A program made the translations under genes and the position numbers. Source: Thermoanaerobacterium saccharolyticum (GTDB lineage: Bacteria; Bacillota; Thermoanaerobacteria; Thermoanaerobacterales; Thermoanaerobacteraceae). Taken from it: a stretch of 64,000 nt of DNA. Below are positions 8,768 through 17,603 of the stretch, piece after piece. The stretch's first letter is position 1; each line of letters starts with the position of its first letter. Below the pieces are notes generated by a model that saw only the letters and a list, made by a program, of their open reading frames with translations, had not been told where the DNA came from and searched no databases. The stretch spans positions 1-64,000 of the forward strand of contig NZ_BBKT01000016.1 in assembly GCF_000747665.1 (NCBI RefSeq), in the 5' to 3' direction.

Positions 8768-9340
8768 TTGAAAAATAGCAAAAAAATTTTTTTAATACTT
8801 TTAGCATTGATAATGGCATTGTCTATATCTTTGACGGGTTGCAAGGCATCTAAAAAGCCATCGCCAACAAGATATACTCCTACGACACCTAGGACGACAC
8901 CAGCTCCGTCACCAGGCATGACTACTCCTGCACCGTCAAGAGTGCCGACGACACCAACTCCAACAACACCTGCACCTACTACACCGACTCCAGCGAAAAA
9001 GCCGGTTCCACAAAGCGTGAGAGCAGCAAAAATAGCCAGCAATGTGGCAAAACTTCCTGAAGTAAACAAGGCTACTGTAGTTATATCTGGAAATATTGCT
9101 ATCGTAGGTATTGACATGAAGGCCAGCGTCCAAGGCACTAATGAGACGCAGGTTAAGAAAAAAGTAGAGAAAACAGTGAGAGATACTGATAAAGGGATAA
9201 AGAATGTATCTGTAACATCTGATCCTGATCTATATACGAGGATAAACAATATCGCAAAAGGAATAGCAGCCGGAAGACCATTATCTGAATTTACTAAACA
9301 GATAACGGAGATACTAAAAAGGATAACGCCAAGTGCATAA
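8768..9340 (+). CDS. YhcN/YlaJ-type sporulation lipoprotein
   Basis: TTG at 8768 sits seven bases after GGAGGTG. The 190-residue product has a lipoprotein signal peptide with lipobox LTGC, a ~55-residue Pro/Thr-rich low-complexity linker (TTPAPS- and TPTTPAP-like repeats), and a C-terminal domain with SVRAAKIASNVAKLPEV and a YTRINNIAKGI segment typical of the YhcN/YlaJ family. B. subtilis members are forespore-made spore lipoproteins affecting germination or outgrowth. It is monocistronic with its own terminator. The family call is from recognisable motifs; the function here is inferred. Confidence 0.75.
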   Translation: MKNSKKIFLILLALIMALSISLTGCKASKKPSPTRYTPTTPRTTPAPSPGMTTPAPSRVPTTPTPTTPAPTTPTPAKKPVPQSVRAAKIASNVAKLPEVNKATVVISGNIAIVGIDMKASVQGTNETQVKKKVEKTVRDTDKGIKNVSVTSDPDLYTRINNIAKGIAAGRPLSEFTKQITEILKRITPSA

Positions 9341-9341
9341 T

Positions 9342-9372
9342 ATAAACCTGGGGAAACCCGGGTTTATGTTTT
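9342..9372 (+). terminator. Terminator after the lipoprotein gene
   Basis: An 11-bp stem with one T-G wobble (9342-9352 with 9357-9367) and a GAAA-type loop is followed by GTTTTG. It begins two bases after the stop codon. Confidence 0.75.
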
Positions 9373-9438
9373 GTTGACATATTCGTATTTTTTAAATATA
9401 ATTAGGTCAACTGGATTATTATAGAAGGAGTGAAAAAT

Positions 9439-10701
9439 ATGTCCATCATAAAGGAAAACATAGCAAATGGCATTGAGCTATATGTCAATAAGCTTAATAA
9501 GTTTAAGACAGTGACAATTAATATATATATAAGCAATAAATTAAGCCATGAAACAGCAAAATTTGCATTGCTGCCATCGGTCTTAAGGAGAGGAAGCTTT
9601 AACTTTAAAACGTACAAAGAGATAACAAAACATTTAGAAGATCTTTATGGTGCTATGTTTGCTTATTCGATTTATAAAAAAGGCGAGAGGCAGATTGCAC
9701 AGTTTAATATGGAGATTGTAGATAGTACATATTTAAAAGAAGATATATTGGAAGAAAGCGTTAAGTTTATATCGGATGTACTTTTAAATCCGTTAATATT
9801 AAATGATGGTTTTGAACAATCATATGTGCAGCAAGAAAAAGAAAAACAGAAAAATCTTATTAATTCTCGCATAAATGAAAAGACAAAATACGCCGTTGAA
9901 AGGTGTATAGAGGAAATGTGCAAGGATGAAGATTACTCAATTTATGAGCTTGGAAATGTAGATGATGTGGATAAAATAGATGAAAAAAATCTTTATGAGT
10001 TTTATAAAAAGGCAATTAAAAGGCTTCCGATAGATATATTTGTCGTAGGCAATGTGGACGTAGATAAAGTGAAAGAGTTTTTCAACAAGCACTTTAAAAT
10101 AGAGAGAACGAATGTAGAAGTGATTCCAGATACGCCTATATTAAGAAAGATCGATAAGGTAAAATATGTAGAAGATAAACTTGATGTTACTCAAGGCAAG
10201 CTGACTTTAGGGTACAGGACAAATGTAAATCCATGGGACGAAGAGTATTTTCCACTTTTAATATTAAGCGGTGTTTTAGGAGGAGGGCCTTTCTCTAAAC
10301 TTTTTATGAATGTTAGAGAAAGAGAAAGCCTTGCATATTATGCTCAGACAAGGTTAGAAAGATTTAAAGGATTAATGCTTGTAATGTCAGGCATTGAAAT
10401 TAAAAACTACGAAAAAGCATTGGAGATAATACAAAAGCAAGTAGATGAGATAAAATCATGCAACATATCTGATTATGAATTTAATTCGTCTGTGAAAGCC
10501 TTAGTTTCCTCGCTTAATTCAATAAAAGACAGTGGAACACAATTGGCAGATTTTTATTTATCACAGAAACTTTCACATACAGATTACAGCATAGATGATT
10601 TTATAAAGAAGATAGAAAAAGTTACCATAAATGACATCGTAGACGTCTCTAAGAAGTTGCAATTAGACACTGTTTATTTCATGACAAAAAATGAGGAGTG
10701 A
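9439..10701 (+). CDS. M16-family peptidase-like protein without zinc site (YmfF-like)
   Basis: The protein has 420 residues. ATG at 9439 has AAGGAG at 9425-9430; the GTG at 9430 is less well placed. The fold is recognisable from the M16 C-terminal features (GGGPFSKLFMNVRERESLAYYAQ), but the HxxEH zinc motif expected near residue 50 is absent (SVLRRGSFNFKTYKEITKHLED instead). It therefore resembles the catalytically inactive half of a paired M16 enzyme. The next gene, six bases away, has the intact motif. The pair matches YmfF-YmfH of Bacillus; a heterodimeric peptidase is inferred. Confidence 0.82.
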   Translation: MSIIKENIANGIELYVNKLNKFKTVTINIYISNKLSHETAKFALLPSVLRRGSFNFKTYKEITKHLEDLYGAMFAYSIYKKGERQIAQFNMEIVDSTYLKEDILEESVKFISDVLLNPLILNDGFEQSYVQQEKEKQKNLINSRINEKTKYAVERCIEEMCKDEDYSIYELGNVDDVDKIDEKNLYEFYKKAIKRLPIDIFVVGNVDVDKVKEFFNKHFKIERTNVEVIPDTPILRKIDKVKYVEDKLDVTQGKLTLGYRTNVNPWDEEYFPLLILSGVLGGGPFSKLFMNVRERESLAYYAQTRLERFKGLMLVMSGIEIKNYEKALEIIQKQVDEIKSCNISDYEFNSSVKALVSSLNSIKDSGTQLADFYLSQKLSHTDYSIDDFIKKIEKVTINDIVDVSKKLQLDTVYFMTKNEE

Positions 10702-10707
10702 TATGAA

Positions 10708-11976
10708 ATGTTGGAAATATTTAATGACTTAATAAAAGAGAAAATGTACAAATATGAACATAAAAGTGGCTTGAATGTTTTCGTAATGCCTAAGAAAGGG
10801 TTTATAAAACAATATGCCATTTTTGCGACTCATTACGGTTCTAACGATAGAGAATTTATAATTCCTGGTGAAAGTGAACCTACGCATGTGCCAGACGGGA
10901 TTGCTCATTTTTTAGAGCATAAAATGTTTGAAGAAGAAAGTGGAAGTATATTTGAAGAGTTTTCTAAGAATGGGGCTTCTGCAAATGCTTATACAAATTT
11001 TACAACTACTGCTTATTTGTTTTCATGCACAGACAATTTTTACAGTAATTTAAGACTTCTTTTGGATTTTGTCCAAAGGCCTTATTTTACAGATGAAAAT
11101 GTTGAAAAGGAGAAAGGCATAATAGCCCAAGAAATTCGCATGTATGATGATGATCCGTCTTGGAGGCTGTTTTTCAATATGTTAGGCGGATTGTATCACG
11201 TACATCCTGTCAAGATAGATATTGCCGGTACTATTGAATCTATATCGAAAATTGACAAAGATATTTTGTATAAATGTTACAATACATTTTACCATCCTTC
11301 AAATATGGTGTTGTTTGTGATTGGCGATATTGACGTGGATAAAGTTGCAGAAATCGTAAATGATAGTGTTAAATCAAAGAAAAGAGATGGTCATATAAAA
11401 CGCATTTATCCTGATGAGCCGACTAAAATAAACAAGAATTACGTAGAACAGAAAATGTCCGTTTCGATGCCGCTATTTAATATTGGATTTAAAGACAATG
11501 ACATAGGTTATGGAGGAAAGAGGTTACTTAAAAGGGACATAACTACACAGATTTGCTTAGAGATTTTAGCTGGCAGAAGCTCTGACTTGTATGAAGAACT
11601 TTATAATGATGGGCTTATTGATACAACTTTTGATGTGGAGTACGTAGGTGAAGTAGATCATGGATATTCTATAATAGGCGGGCAATCTGTAGATCCTGAA
11701 GCTGTGAAAAAGGCTCTTATAGCTAAAATTTCATCCATCTATAAAGTAGACGATGCTGATTTCTATAGAATCAAGAGGAAGTTGCTGGGCCGATTTATAA
11801 AATCATTTAATTCTGTTGAAAGCATTGCACACAACTTTATATCGTATTACATGAAAGACATTAATATTTTAGATTTTACGTCTGTTATAGAAGATATAAC
11901 TCCTGATGATGTATTAGATAGGTTTAAGACATATTTTAATGAAGACAACTGTGTACTGTCGATAGTAAAGCCATAA
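10708..11976 (+). CDS. M16-family zinc peptidase (YmfH-like)
   Basis: The protein has 422 residues. The zinc-binding motif is intact in GIAHFLEHKMFEEESG (~residue 69), with the downstream Glu ligand likely in the EKGIIAQEIRMYDDDP segment. The C-terminal half repeats the M16 fold (FNSVESIAHNFI region). It is co-transcribed with the zinc-less paralogue (6-base gap). Such pairs act as clam-shell peptidases on short peptides. Substrate unknown. A terminator follows 14 bases after the stop. Confidence 0.87.
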   Translation: MLEIFNDLIKEKMYKYEHKSGLNVFVMPKKGFIKQYAIFATHYGSNDREFIIPGESEPTHVPDGIAHFLEHKMFEEESGSIFEEFSKNGASANAYTNFTTTAYLFSCTDNFYSNLRLLLDFVQRPYFTDENVEKEKGIIAQEIRMYDDDPSWRLFFNMLGGLYHVHPVKIDIAGTIESISKIDKDILYKCYNTFYHPSNMVLFVIGDIDVDKVAEIVNDSVKSKKRDGHIKRIYPDEPTKINKNYVEQKMSVSMPLFNIGFKDNDIGYGGKRLLKRDITTQICLEILAGRSSDLYEELYNDGLIDTTFDVEYVGEVDHGYSIIGGQSVDPEAVKKALIAKISSIYKVDDADFYRIKRKLLGRFIKSFNSVESIAHNFISYYMKDINILDFTSVIEDITPDDVLDRFKTYFNEDNCVLSIVKP

Positions 11977-11990
11977 AGGTATAATTTTTG

Positions 11991-12017
11991 ATAACGAGTC
12001 ATACTCGTTATTTTTTT
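11991..12017 (+). terminator. Terminator after the M16 pair
   Basis: A 9-bp perfect stem (ATAACGAGT, 11991-11999, with 12003-12011) and a 3-base loop are followed by seven T residues. Confidence 0.88.
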
Positions 12018-12037
12018 GTGAAAAAATTTTTAATTTG

Positions 12038-12066
12038 TTGAAGGATTTTTGAGTTTTATATAGAAT
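12038..12066 (+). promoter_or_regulatory. dcw cluster promoter
   Basis: TTGAAG (12038-12043), a 17-base spacer and TAGAAT (12061-12066) lie between the preceding terminator and the MraZ boxes. A start near 12073 would put the boxes in the first transcribed bases, as known for mra promoters. Confidence 0.6.
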
Positions 12067-12075
12067 AAACATAAT

Positions 12076-12112
12076 AAGTGGTTTAAAGTGGTGCAAAGTG
12101 GTTAGAAGTGTA
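12076..12112 (+). promoter_or_regulatory. MraZ operator: four 10-bp direct repeats (AAGTGG boxes)
   Basis: AAGTGG occurs at 12076, 12086 and 12096 and a weaker AAGTGT at 12106, exactly one helical turn apart. This matches the MraZ-binding repeat arrays described upstream of mraZ in other bacteria (TGGG-type in E. coli, AAAGTG-type in mollicutes). It lies 20 bases before mraZ, so autoregulation of the whole cluster is expected. Confidence 0.8.
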
Positions 12113-12131
12113 ACAGAAATGGGTGTTCGGT

Positions 12132-12563
12132 ATGCTGATGGGGCAATATGAACATACAATAGATCAAAAAGGGAGAGTTTTTATACCTGCCAAGTTCAGG
12201 GATGAACTGGGGTATAAATTTGTGTTGACGCGAGGGCTTGACAATTGCCTTTTTGCTTACTCTTTGTCAGAGTGGTCAAATATTGAGGCAAAGCTAAAGA
12301 CGCTGCCACTTAACAGAAAAGATGCCAGAGCGTTTACCAGATTTTTCTTAGCAGGCGCCACTGAATGCGAAATAGACAAGCAGGGAAGAGTATTAATACC
12401 GAACATCTTGAGAGAACATGCAAAAATTGAGAAAGAAGTCATAATAATTGGGGTATCGTCAAGAGTAGAGATTTGGAGCAAAGAAGTATGGATGGAATAT
12501 TCAAATAATATTGATGTTTCTTTTGAAGATGTTGCAGAACATTTAGATGACTTAAACATATAA
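12132..12563 (+). CDS. mraZ: Transcriptional regulator MraZ
   Basis: The protein is about 143 residues with two tandem SpoVT/AbrB-like swapped-hairpin domains; [13 protein letters not shown] and its repeat [13 protein letters not shown] are the two copies of the DNA-binding signature. ATG 12132 has GGGTG six bases upstream and gives the usual [11 protein letters not shown] start; GTG 12123 is possible. It is the first gene of the dcw cluster and directly follows its presumed operator. It binds DNA as a ring oligomer and tunes division and wall gene expression. Confidence 0.93.
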   Translation: MLMGQYEHTIDQKGRVFIPAKFRDELGYKFVLTRGLDNCLFAYSLSEWSNIEAKLKTLPLNRKDARAFTRFFLAGATECEIDKQGRVLIPNILREHAKIEKEVIIIGVSSRVEIWSKEVWMEYSNNIDVSFEDVAEHLDDLNI

Positions 12564-12573
12564 GGTGATTTTT

Positions 12574-13507
12574 ATGGATTTCAAACATGAAAGCGTGTTG
12601 TTGCAAGAGACTATTGAATATTTAGAAATTAAGCCTGATGGTATCTATGTAGATGGAACTTTAGGCGGCGGTGGTCACTCAAGGGAGATATTAAGACGGC
12701 TTGATAAGGGAAAATTAATCGCAATCGACAGAGACATGGATGCCATAAAGGCTGCATCTATTAGGCTTAAAGACTTTAATAATGCAATGTATATTCATGG
12801 CAATTATAAGGATATAAAAGATATATTAAAAAAAATGCGGGATTAAGAGCATAGATGGGGCTTTATTAGACCTTGGAGTATCTTCATATCAATTAGATGA
12901 GGCGCAAAGGGGATTTTCTTACATGCACGATGCCCCGCTTGATATGAGAATGGACAAAGAAAGTGACATTACAGCAGAGTATGTTGTAAACAATTATTCA
13001 GAAGATGAAATTGCAAAGGTAATTTCTGATTATGGTGAAGAATTATGGGCCAAACGAATTGCAAAGTTTATCGTTGAAGAAAGAAGGAGAAAACCTATTA
13101 AGACCACATTTGAGTTAGTAGACATAATAAAGAAAGCAATACCTGCATCAAAGAGGAGGACAGGACCGCATCCTGCAAAAAGAACATTTCAAGCCATAAG
13201 GATTGAAGTCAATGAAGAACTTAAGGGGCTTGGAGACGCTGTTGTCGATTTTGTAGATGTAATGAATCCAGGTGGAAGAATTGCAATCATAACATTCCAT
13301 TCGTTAGAAGATCGAATAGTAAAAAATACTTACAAAAAACTGGAGGATCCGTGTACATGTCCTAAGAATTTGCCATGTACATGTGGGAAAAAACCAATAA
13401 TAAAGATTGTTACTAAAAAACCCATTGTACCAAATGAAGATGAAATAAGAGTAAACCCAAGATCTCGAAGTGCAAAACTAAGAGTTGCAGAAAAACTGCT
13501 GTTCTAA
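12574..13507 (+). CDS. rsmH: 16S rRNA (cytosine-1402-N4) methyltransferase RsmH, frame broken by one base
   Basis: Start ATG 12574 follows AAGGTGA. SAM-binding [13 protein letters not shown] is near the N-terminus, and the rest of the family sequence ([20 protein letters not shown]) continues in the next frame from about 12836. The break is at eight A residues, 12828-12835. With seven, the reading [20 protein letters not shown] restores a 310-residue protein of normal length. Read literally, the product stops after ~90 residues. RsmH methylates 16S rRNA at C1402 with RsmI. Its place second in the dcw cluster and its perfect conservation on both sides favour a sequence error. Confidence 0.88.
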
Positions 13508-13528
13508 AGTATAAGGGGGAAGAATAAA

Positions 13529-13960
13529 TTGGTATTAGAAAAGCACGATTACGATTATGAGCTAAAGCCGTATTATGAAGAAGATAAAGGAAAAAAACCC
13601 AAAAAGAATAGAAAACTTAAAAATCTTGCAGTGATAGTTTTTGTAGGTGTCTTAAGCATCACCGTTTTGTTTAGGTATGCATTGATCTATCAAAAATCTG
13701 TTGCATTAAGCAGCGTAGAGGCGAAAGCCAGTGAAATAGAAAAATTAAACCAGCAGTTAAAAGTCCAAATTGCTTCAATGAGCGATCTACAGAGGATAGA
13801 GGAAATAGCGAGAAATCAGTTAGGAATGGTAGAGCCTGATAAAGGGCAGATAGTCTACATGAATATTGGCAAACAAAACCAAGTCGCTGAGAAAAAAACA
13901 GATGATGAAAATAGAAATAAAACCTTTCTTGGGAGGATTTTGGGACTGCTGGTGAGATAG
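13529..13960 (+). CDS. ftsL: FtsL-type cell division protein
   Basis: The protein has 143 residues; TTG start behind AAGGGGGA. A basic cytoplasmic N-terminus (~1-32) leads into one membrane helix (LAVIVFVGVLSITVLFRYALIY) and an extracytoplasmic coiled coil (SEIEKLNQQLKVQIASMSDL) ending in the family signature RIEEIARNQLGMVEPDKGQIVYM. This bitopic topology and its position between rsmH and a penicillin-binding protein identify FtsL of the FtsQLB divisome complex. Confidence 0.85.
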   Translation: MVLEKHDYDYELKPYYEEDKGKKPKKNRKLKNLAVIVFVGVLSITVLFRYALIYQKSVALSSVEAKASEIEKLNQQLKVQIASMSDLQRIEEIARNQLGMVEPDKGQIVYMNIGKQNQVAEKKTDDENRNKTFLGRILGLLVR

Positions 13961-13972
13961 GAGGGATTTTAA

Positions 13973-16048
13973 ATATCGCCAAGCATTTCTACCAAAAAAA
14001 GGATTTTATTTTTACTGTTTTTTTCTATACTTATAATTTGTGTTCTCATTGTTAGGCTTTTTTGGATACAGATAGTAAAAAGCGATGAATTTCAAAAGCT
14101 TGCCATACCTCAGTGGACATTAGATGTTTCAGTTACGCCAAAACGCGGCTTAATATTAGACAGAAATGGAAAGTCGCTTGCTGAAAGCGCAAGTTCAAAC
14201 AAAGTTAGTATAATACCAAAAGAATTGAAGGAAAACCAAAAAGATGAAGTTGCATCAAAGCTTTCAGAGATCTTGAAAATAGACAAAGAAGACATACTTA
14301 AAAAGATAAATAACAAAAATGTGCAAGAGGTATTGATAGCAAGGAGAATTGATGATGATGCGGCTAACAAGATAAGAAAATTAAATCTATCTTGTATTGT
14401 AATATCTGGAGATACAAAAAGATATTATCCAGAAAAGAATTTAGCTTCCCACATACTTGGGTTTACAGGTGTAGATAATCAAGGACTGGATGGAATCGAG
14501 TCGGTGTACGACAGCTATTTAAGAGGAACACCTGGAAGGATTTCATCGCCAGTTGATGCTTTAGGCAGGAAAATGGGGAACGGTGAAGAAGAATACATTC
14601 CACCAATAGATGGTTATAATGTTGTTTTGACGATTGATTCAAACATACAACATTTTGCAGAGAAGGCACTTGATGATGCGTATGCACATACTAAGCCGAC
14701 AAAAGGTGCTGTTGCAATTGTAATGGATCCTAAGACAGGTGATATTTTAGCTATGGCATCAAGGCCTGATTACGATCCAAACAACCCATTTGCAGGTCCC
14801 AAAAGCGATTGGTTTAAAAATTGGAGAGATAAGGCTATATCGGATGCTTATGAACCTGGTTCAGTTTTCAAGACAGTTACGGCATCAGCAGCATTGGAGG
14901 AAGGTGTTGTTGGCTTAAACGAGCAATTTTATGATCCAGGGTATATCATGGTTGCAGGGCAGAGGATAAATTGCTGGGCCACACATTATAGCGAAACATT
15001 TGTACAAGGAGTCCAAAATTCCTGTAACGTCGTCTTTGCGACGATTGCTCAAAGGCTTGGAGTAGACAAATTGTACAAGTACATTCATGAATTTGGCTTT
15101 GGAGAAACCACCGGCATAACATTGCCTGGAGAAGCACCGGGCCTTGTAATGAAAGAAAAAGATGTAGGCCCTGTAGAGCTTGCTACAAACTCATTTGGAC
15201 AGGGAATTGCGGTTACGCCACTTCAAATGATACGAGCAGTTTCAGCGATAGTAAATGGCGGGAAATTGATGGAGCCTCATATAGTCAAGGAGATAGTCGA
15301 TTCTGATGGAAAACCTATAAAAGAATTCAAACCAACTGTAATAAGGCAAGTGATATCCGAAAAAACGTCAGCTACAATGAGGCAGATACTTGAAAGCGTA
15401 GTATCTGAAGGCACAGGTAAGGCAGGTTACATAGAAGGGTATGATGTTGGAGGGAAAACAGGCACTACAGAAAAATATACGCCTGGGAAATACGTGGCTT
15501 CATACGTCGGATTTGCACCTGCCGAAGATCCAAAAGTGATAGCACTTGTGGTGATTGATGAACCTAATGCCGAGACCCACTTTGGGAGTGCGTTAGCAGG
15601 ACCTGTAGTAAGAAGCATATTGTACGACACGTTGACTTACTTAAATGTAAAACCAAGAGGCATTGTAGCGAAGCCGCTTGTAAAAGTCCCAGATGTGAGG
15701 AATTTAAACTTGAATGAAGCTCAAAATGCTTTATTAAAAGATAAGCTGCAGTTTTCCATCGAAGGAACTGGGAATACGGTTGTAGATCAAATGCCTAAAC
15801 CTGGGGCAATGGTAGAAGAAGATTCGCAAATTGTCTTGTATTTGAATGAATACAATAATAGTGGAAAGGTTGATGTTCCCGATCTAAAAGGAAAGTCTAT
15901 TACGGAAGCAAGTAGTATTTTAAGCTCTTTAGGGTTGAAAATAAAAATCAATGGCTCTGGAATTGCTGTAAGTCAGAAGCCAGCAAAAGGTGAAAAAGTT
16001 GATAAAGGAACAACTGTTGAAGTCGACTTTAGGCCACTGGAAAATTAA
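13973..16048 (+). CDS. Class B penicillin-binding transpeptidase with two PASTA domains (SpoVD/PBP2-like), no standard start codon
   Basis: The reading frame is closed by TAA at 13970-13972. From 13973 it codes for a membrane anchor (ILFLLFFSILIICVLIVRLFW), a dimerisation domain starting TPKRGLILDRNG, a transpeptidase domain with the SxxK serine in GSVFKT, SCN in NSCNVVF and KTG in GGKTGTTEK, and two C-terminal PASTA repeats (VPDVRNLNL and VPDLKGKSI). The only codon suitably spaced after AGGAGGG (13959-13965) is ATA at 13973. The first TTG is at 14225 and would delete the anchor. So ATA initiation, or a base error there, is likely. Two PASTA copies and a downstream spoVE-like gene suggest either SpoVD or the vegetative septal PBP. 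Confidence 0.85.
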   Translation: MSPSISTKKRILFLLFFSILIICVLIVRLFWIQIVKSDEFQKLAIPQWTLDVSVTPKRGLILDRNGKSLAESASSNKVSIIPKELKENQKDEVASKLSEILKIDKEDILKKINNKNVQEVLIARRIDDDAANKIRKLNLSCIVISGDTKRYYPEKNLASHILGFTGVDNQGLDGIESVYDSYLRGTPGRISSPVDALGRKMGNGEEEYIPPIDGYNVVLTIDSNIQHFAEKALDDAYAHTKPTKGAVAIVMDPKTGDILAMASRPDYDPNNPFAGPKSDWFKNWRDKAISDAYEPGSVFKTVTASAALEEGVVGLNEQFYDPGYIMVAGQRINCWATHYSETFVQGVQNSCNVVFATIAQRLGVDKLYKYIHEFGFGETTGITLPGEAPGLVMKEKDVGPVELATNSFGQGIAVTPLQMIRAVSAIVNGGKLMEPHIVKEIVDSDGKPIKEFKPTVIRQVISEKTSATMRQILESVVSEGTGKAGYIEGYDVGGKTGTTEKYTPGKYVASYVGFAPAEDPKVIALVVIDEPNAETHFGSALAGPVVRSILYDTLTYLNVKPRGIVAKPLVKVPDVRNLNLNEAQNALLKDKLQFSIEGTGNTVVDQMPKPGAMVEEDSQIVLYLNEYNNSGKVDVPDLKGKSITEASSILSSLGLKIKINGSGIAVSQKPAKGEKVDKGTTVEVDFRPLEN

Positions 16049-16052
16049 TTCA

Positions 16053-16098
16053 AGCACAATATGCAGTTTTTAATATATGCAAACTGCATAATTGTGCT
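16053..16098. repeat. Long imperfect inverted repeat between spoVD and murE
   Basis: AGCACAAT-ATGCAGTTT (16053-16069) pairs with 16081-16098 over 17 bp with a single bulged base and an 11-base loop. No T run follows, so it is not a classic terminator. TATACT (16099-16104) abuts its 3' arm and could be a -10 element of an internal murE promoter, which would make the repeat an operator or attenuator. Confidence 0.55.
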
Positions 16099-16136
16099 AT
16101 ACTATTAAATGTATATAATGAATTAGGAGGCCTATT

Positions 16137-17603
16137 ATGAGACTTGTGGATATATTAAAGGATGTAAAATATACAACTATTAAAGGTAACATCGATGTTG
16201 ATGTAAAAGGCATTTGCTATGATTCGAGAAATTCAAAAGAAGGTTCACTGTTTGTTGCAATCAAGGGCTTTAAGTTTGACGGTGCGGATTACATAAATGA
16301 TGCTGTAGAAAAAGGAGCCATTGCCGTCGTAGTTGAACATGAAGTAAGCATAGATAAAGATATTACCGTCATAAAAGTAGAAAATGCCAGAAAATCGTTG
16401 GCTAAAATTGCATCAAATTATTACGGTGATCCTTCAAAGCAGCTTTTTATGATAGGTGTGACGGGAACAAACGGCAAGACATCTGTCACATATATGATAA
16501 AATCCATACTGGAAAGCCAGAACAATAAAGTTGGATTGATAGGGACGATTCACAACATGATCGGTGATAAAGTTTATCCAACAGAGAGGACTACTCCTGA
16601 GTCATTAGATCTTCAAAGATACCTTCGGCTCATGGTTGATGAGGGTGTGAAATACGTGGTTATGGAGGTTTCATCACATTCATTGGCGTTAAATAGAGTA
16701 GATGAATGCAAATTCGACATAGCAGTTTTTACAAATTTAACTCAAGATCATTTAGATTTTCACAAGACGATGGATGAATATGCTAATGCAAAGGCGAAAC
16801 TTTTTAGGATGGCAAAGACAGCTTGCGTGATAAACATAGATGATGATTATTCTTCATTTATGATAGAAAATTCTAATGCTAAAGTTGTAACGTACGGCAT
16901 AAAAGATTATGCATACATAATGGCAAAAGATATCAAAAACGATATTAAAGGTGCGAAATACACTGTCCAAATTGAAGATATAAAAAGTGAAATAGCTTTA
17001 AAGATACCGGGGTTATTTAGTGTTTACAACTCACTGGCGGCTATTTCAGTAGCATTTATATTGGGCATACCGCTTCAGTCTGTAAAAATGGCTCTTAAGG
17101 ATGTCAAGATAAAAGGCAGATTTGAAGTGCTTGACTTGGAGGTGCCTTACAATGTGGTAATTGACTACGCACATACTCCAGACGGACTTGAGAATTTAAT
17201 GAAGGCATTTGGTGAATACAATACTGGTAAAAAGATATTGCTTTTTGGATGTGGTGGTGACAGAGATAAAGGCAAACGCCCTAAGATGGGAGAAGTTGCT
17301 GGCAAATTTGCTGATTTTGTAATTATAACTTCGGACAATCCAAGGTCGGAAAAACCTATTGATATAATAAGAGAAATTGAAGAAGGAATTAAAAATACAA
17401 AGTGCCCTTATACAATCATTGAAGATAGGAAAGAGGCCATAAAGTATGCGCTATCTATAGCAAAGGACAATGATGTCGTGATTTTAGCAGGCAAGGGGCA
17501 TGAAACATATCAAGTATTAAAAGATAAAGTTATAGATTTTGATGAAAGAGATATAGTAAGAGAGATATTAAATGGAGATGAAAAAGTTGATTTTGACAGT
17601 TAA
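16137..17603 (+). CDS. murE: UDP-MurNAc-tripeptide synthetase MurE
   Basis: The protein has 488 residues, ATG after AGGAGG. The three Mur-ligase domains are visible: N-terminal substrate domain, central ATPase with GVTGTNGKTSVTYMI (~110), and C-terminal domain with DYAHTPDGLEN and GCGGDRDKGKRP. The amino-acid pocket motif reads DNPRSEKP; the DNPR form is typical of meso-diaminopimelate-adding enzymes, so DAP peptidoglycan is expected. It adds the third residue to UDP-MurNAc-Ala-Glu in the cytoplasm. It overlaps murF by up to 32 bases. Confidence 0.94.
   Translation: MRLVDILKDVKYTTIKGNIDVDVKGICYDSRNSKEGSLFVAIKGFKFDGADYINDAVEKGAIAVVVEHEVSIDKDITVIKVENARKSLAKIASNYYGDPSKQLFMIGVTGTNGKTSVTYMIKSILESQNNKVGLIGTIHNMIGDKVYPTERTTPESLDLQRYLRLMVDEGVKYVVMEVSSHSLALNRVDECKFDIAVFTNLTQDHLDFHKTMDEYANAKAKLFRMAKTACVINIDDDYSSFMIENSNAKVVTYGIKDYAYIMAKDIKNDIKGAKYTVQIEDIKSEIALKIPGLFSVYNSLAAISVAFILGIPLQSVKMALKDVKIKGRFEVLDLEVPYNVVIDYAHTPDGLENLMKAFGEYNTGKKILLFGCGGDRDKGKRPKMGEVAGKFADFVIITSDNPRSEKPIDIIREIEEGIKNTKCPYTIIEDRKEAIKYALSIAKDNDVVILAGKGHETYQVLKDKVIDFDERDIVREILNGDEKVDFDS

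Noticed and set aside
8876-9005. Tandem-repeat array or CRISPR-like repeats
   Set aside because: The repetition is codon-level Pro/Thr low complexity within a coding sequence, without fixed spacers. No CRISPR array was seen anywhere.
8722-9249. 175-codon minus-strand frame with Val/Gly repeats
   Set aside because: It is the complement of the Pro/Thr-rich linker of the lipoprotein; the repeats come from that linker.
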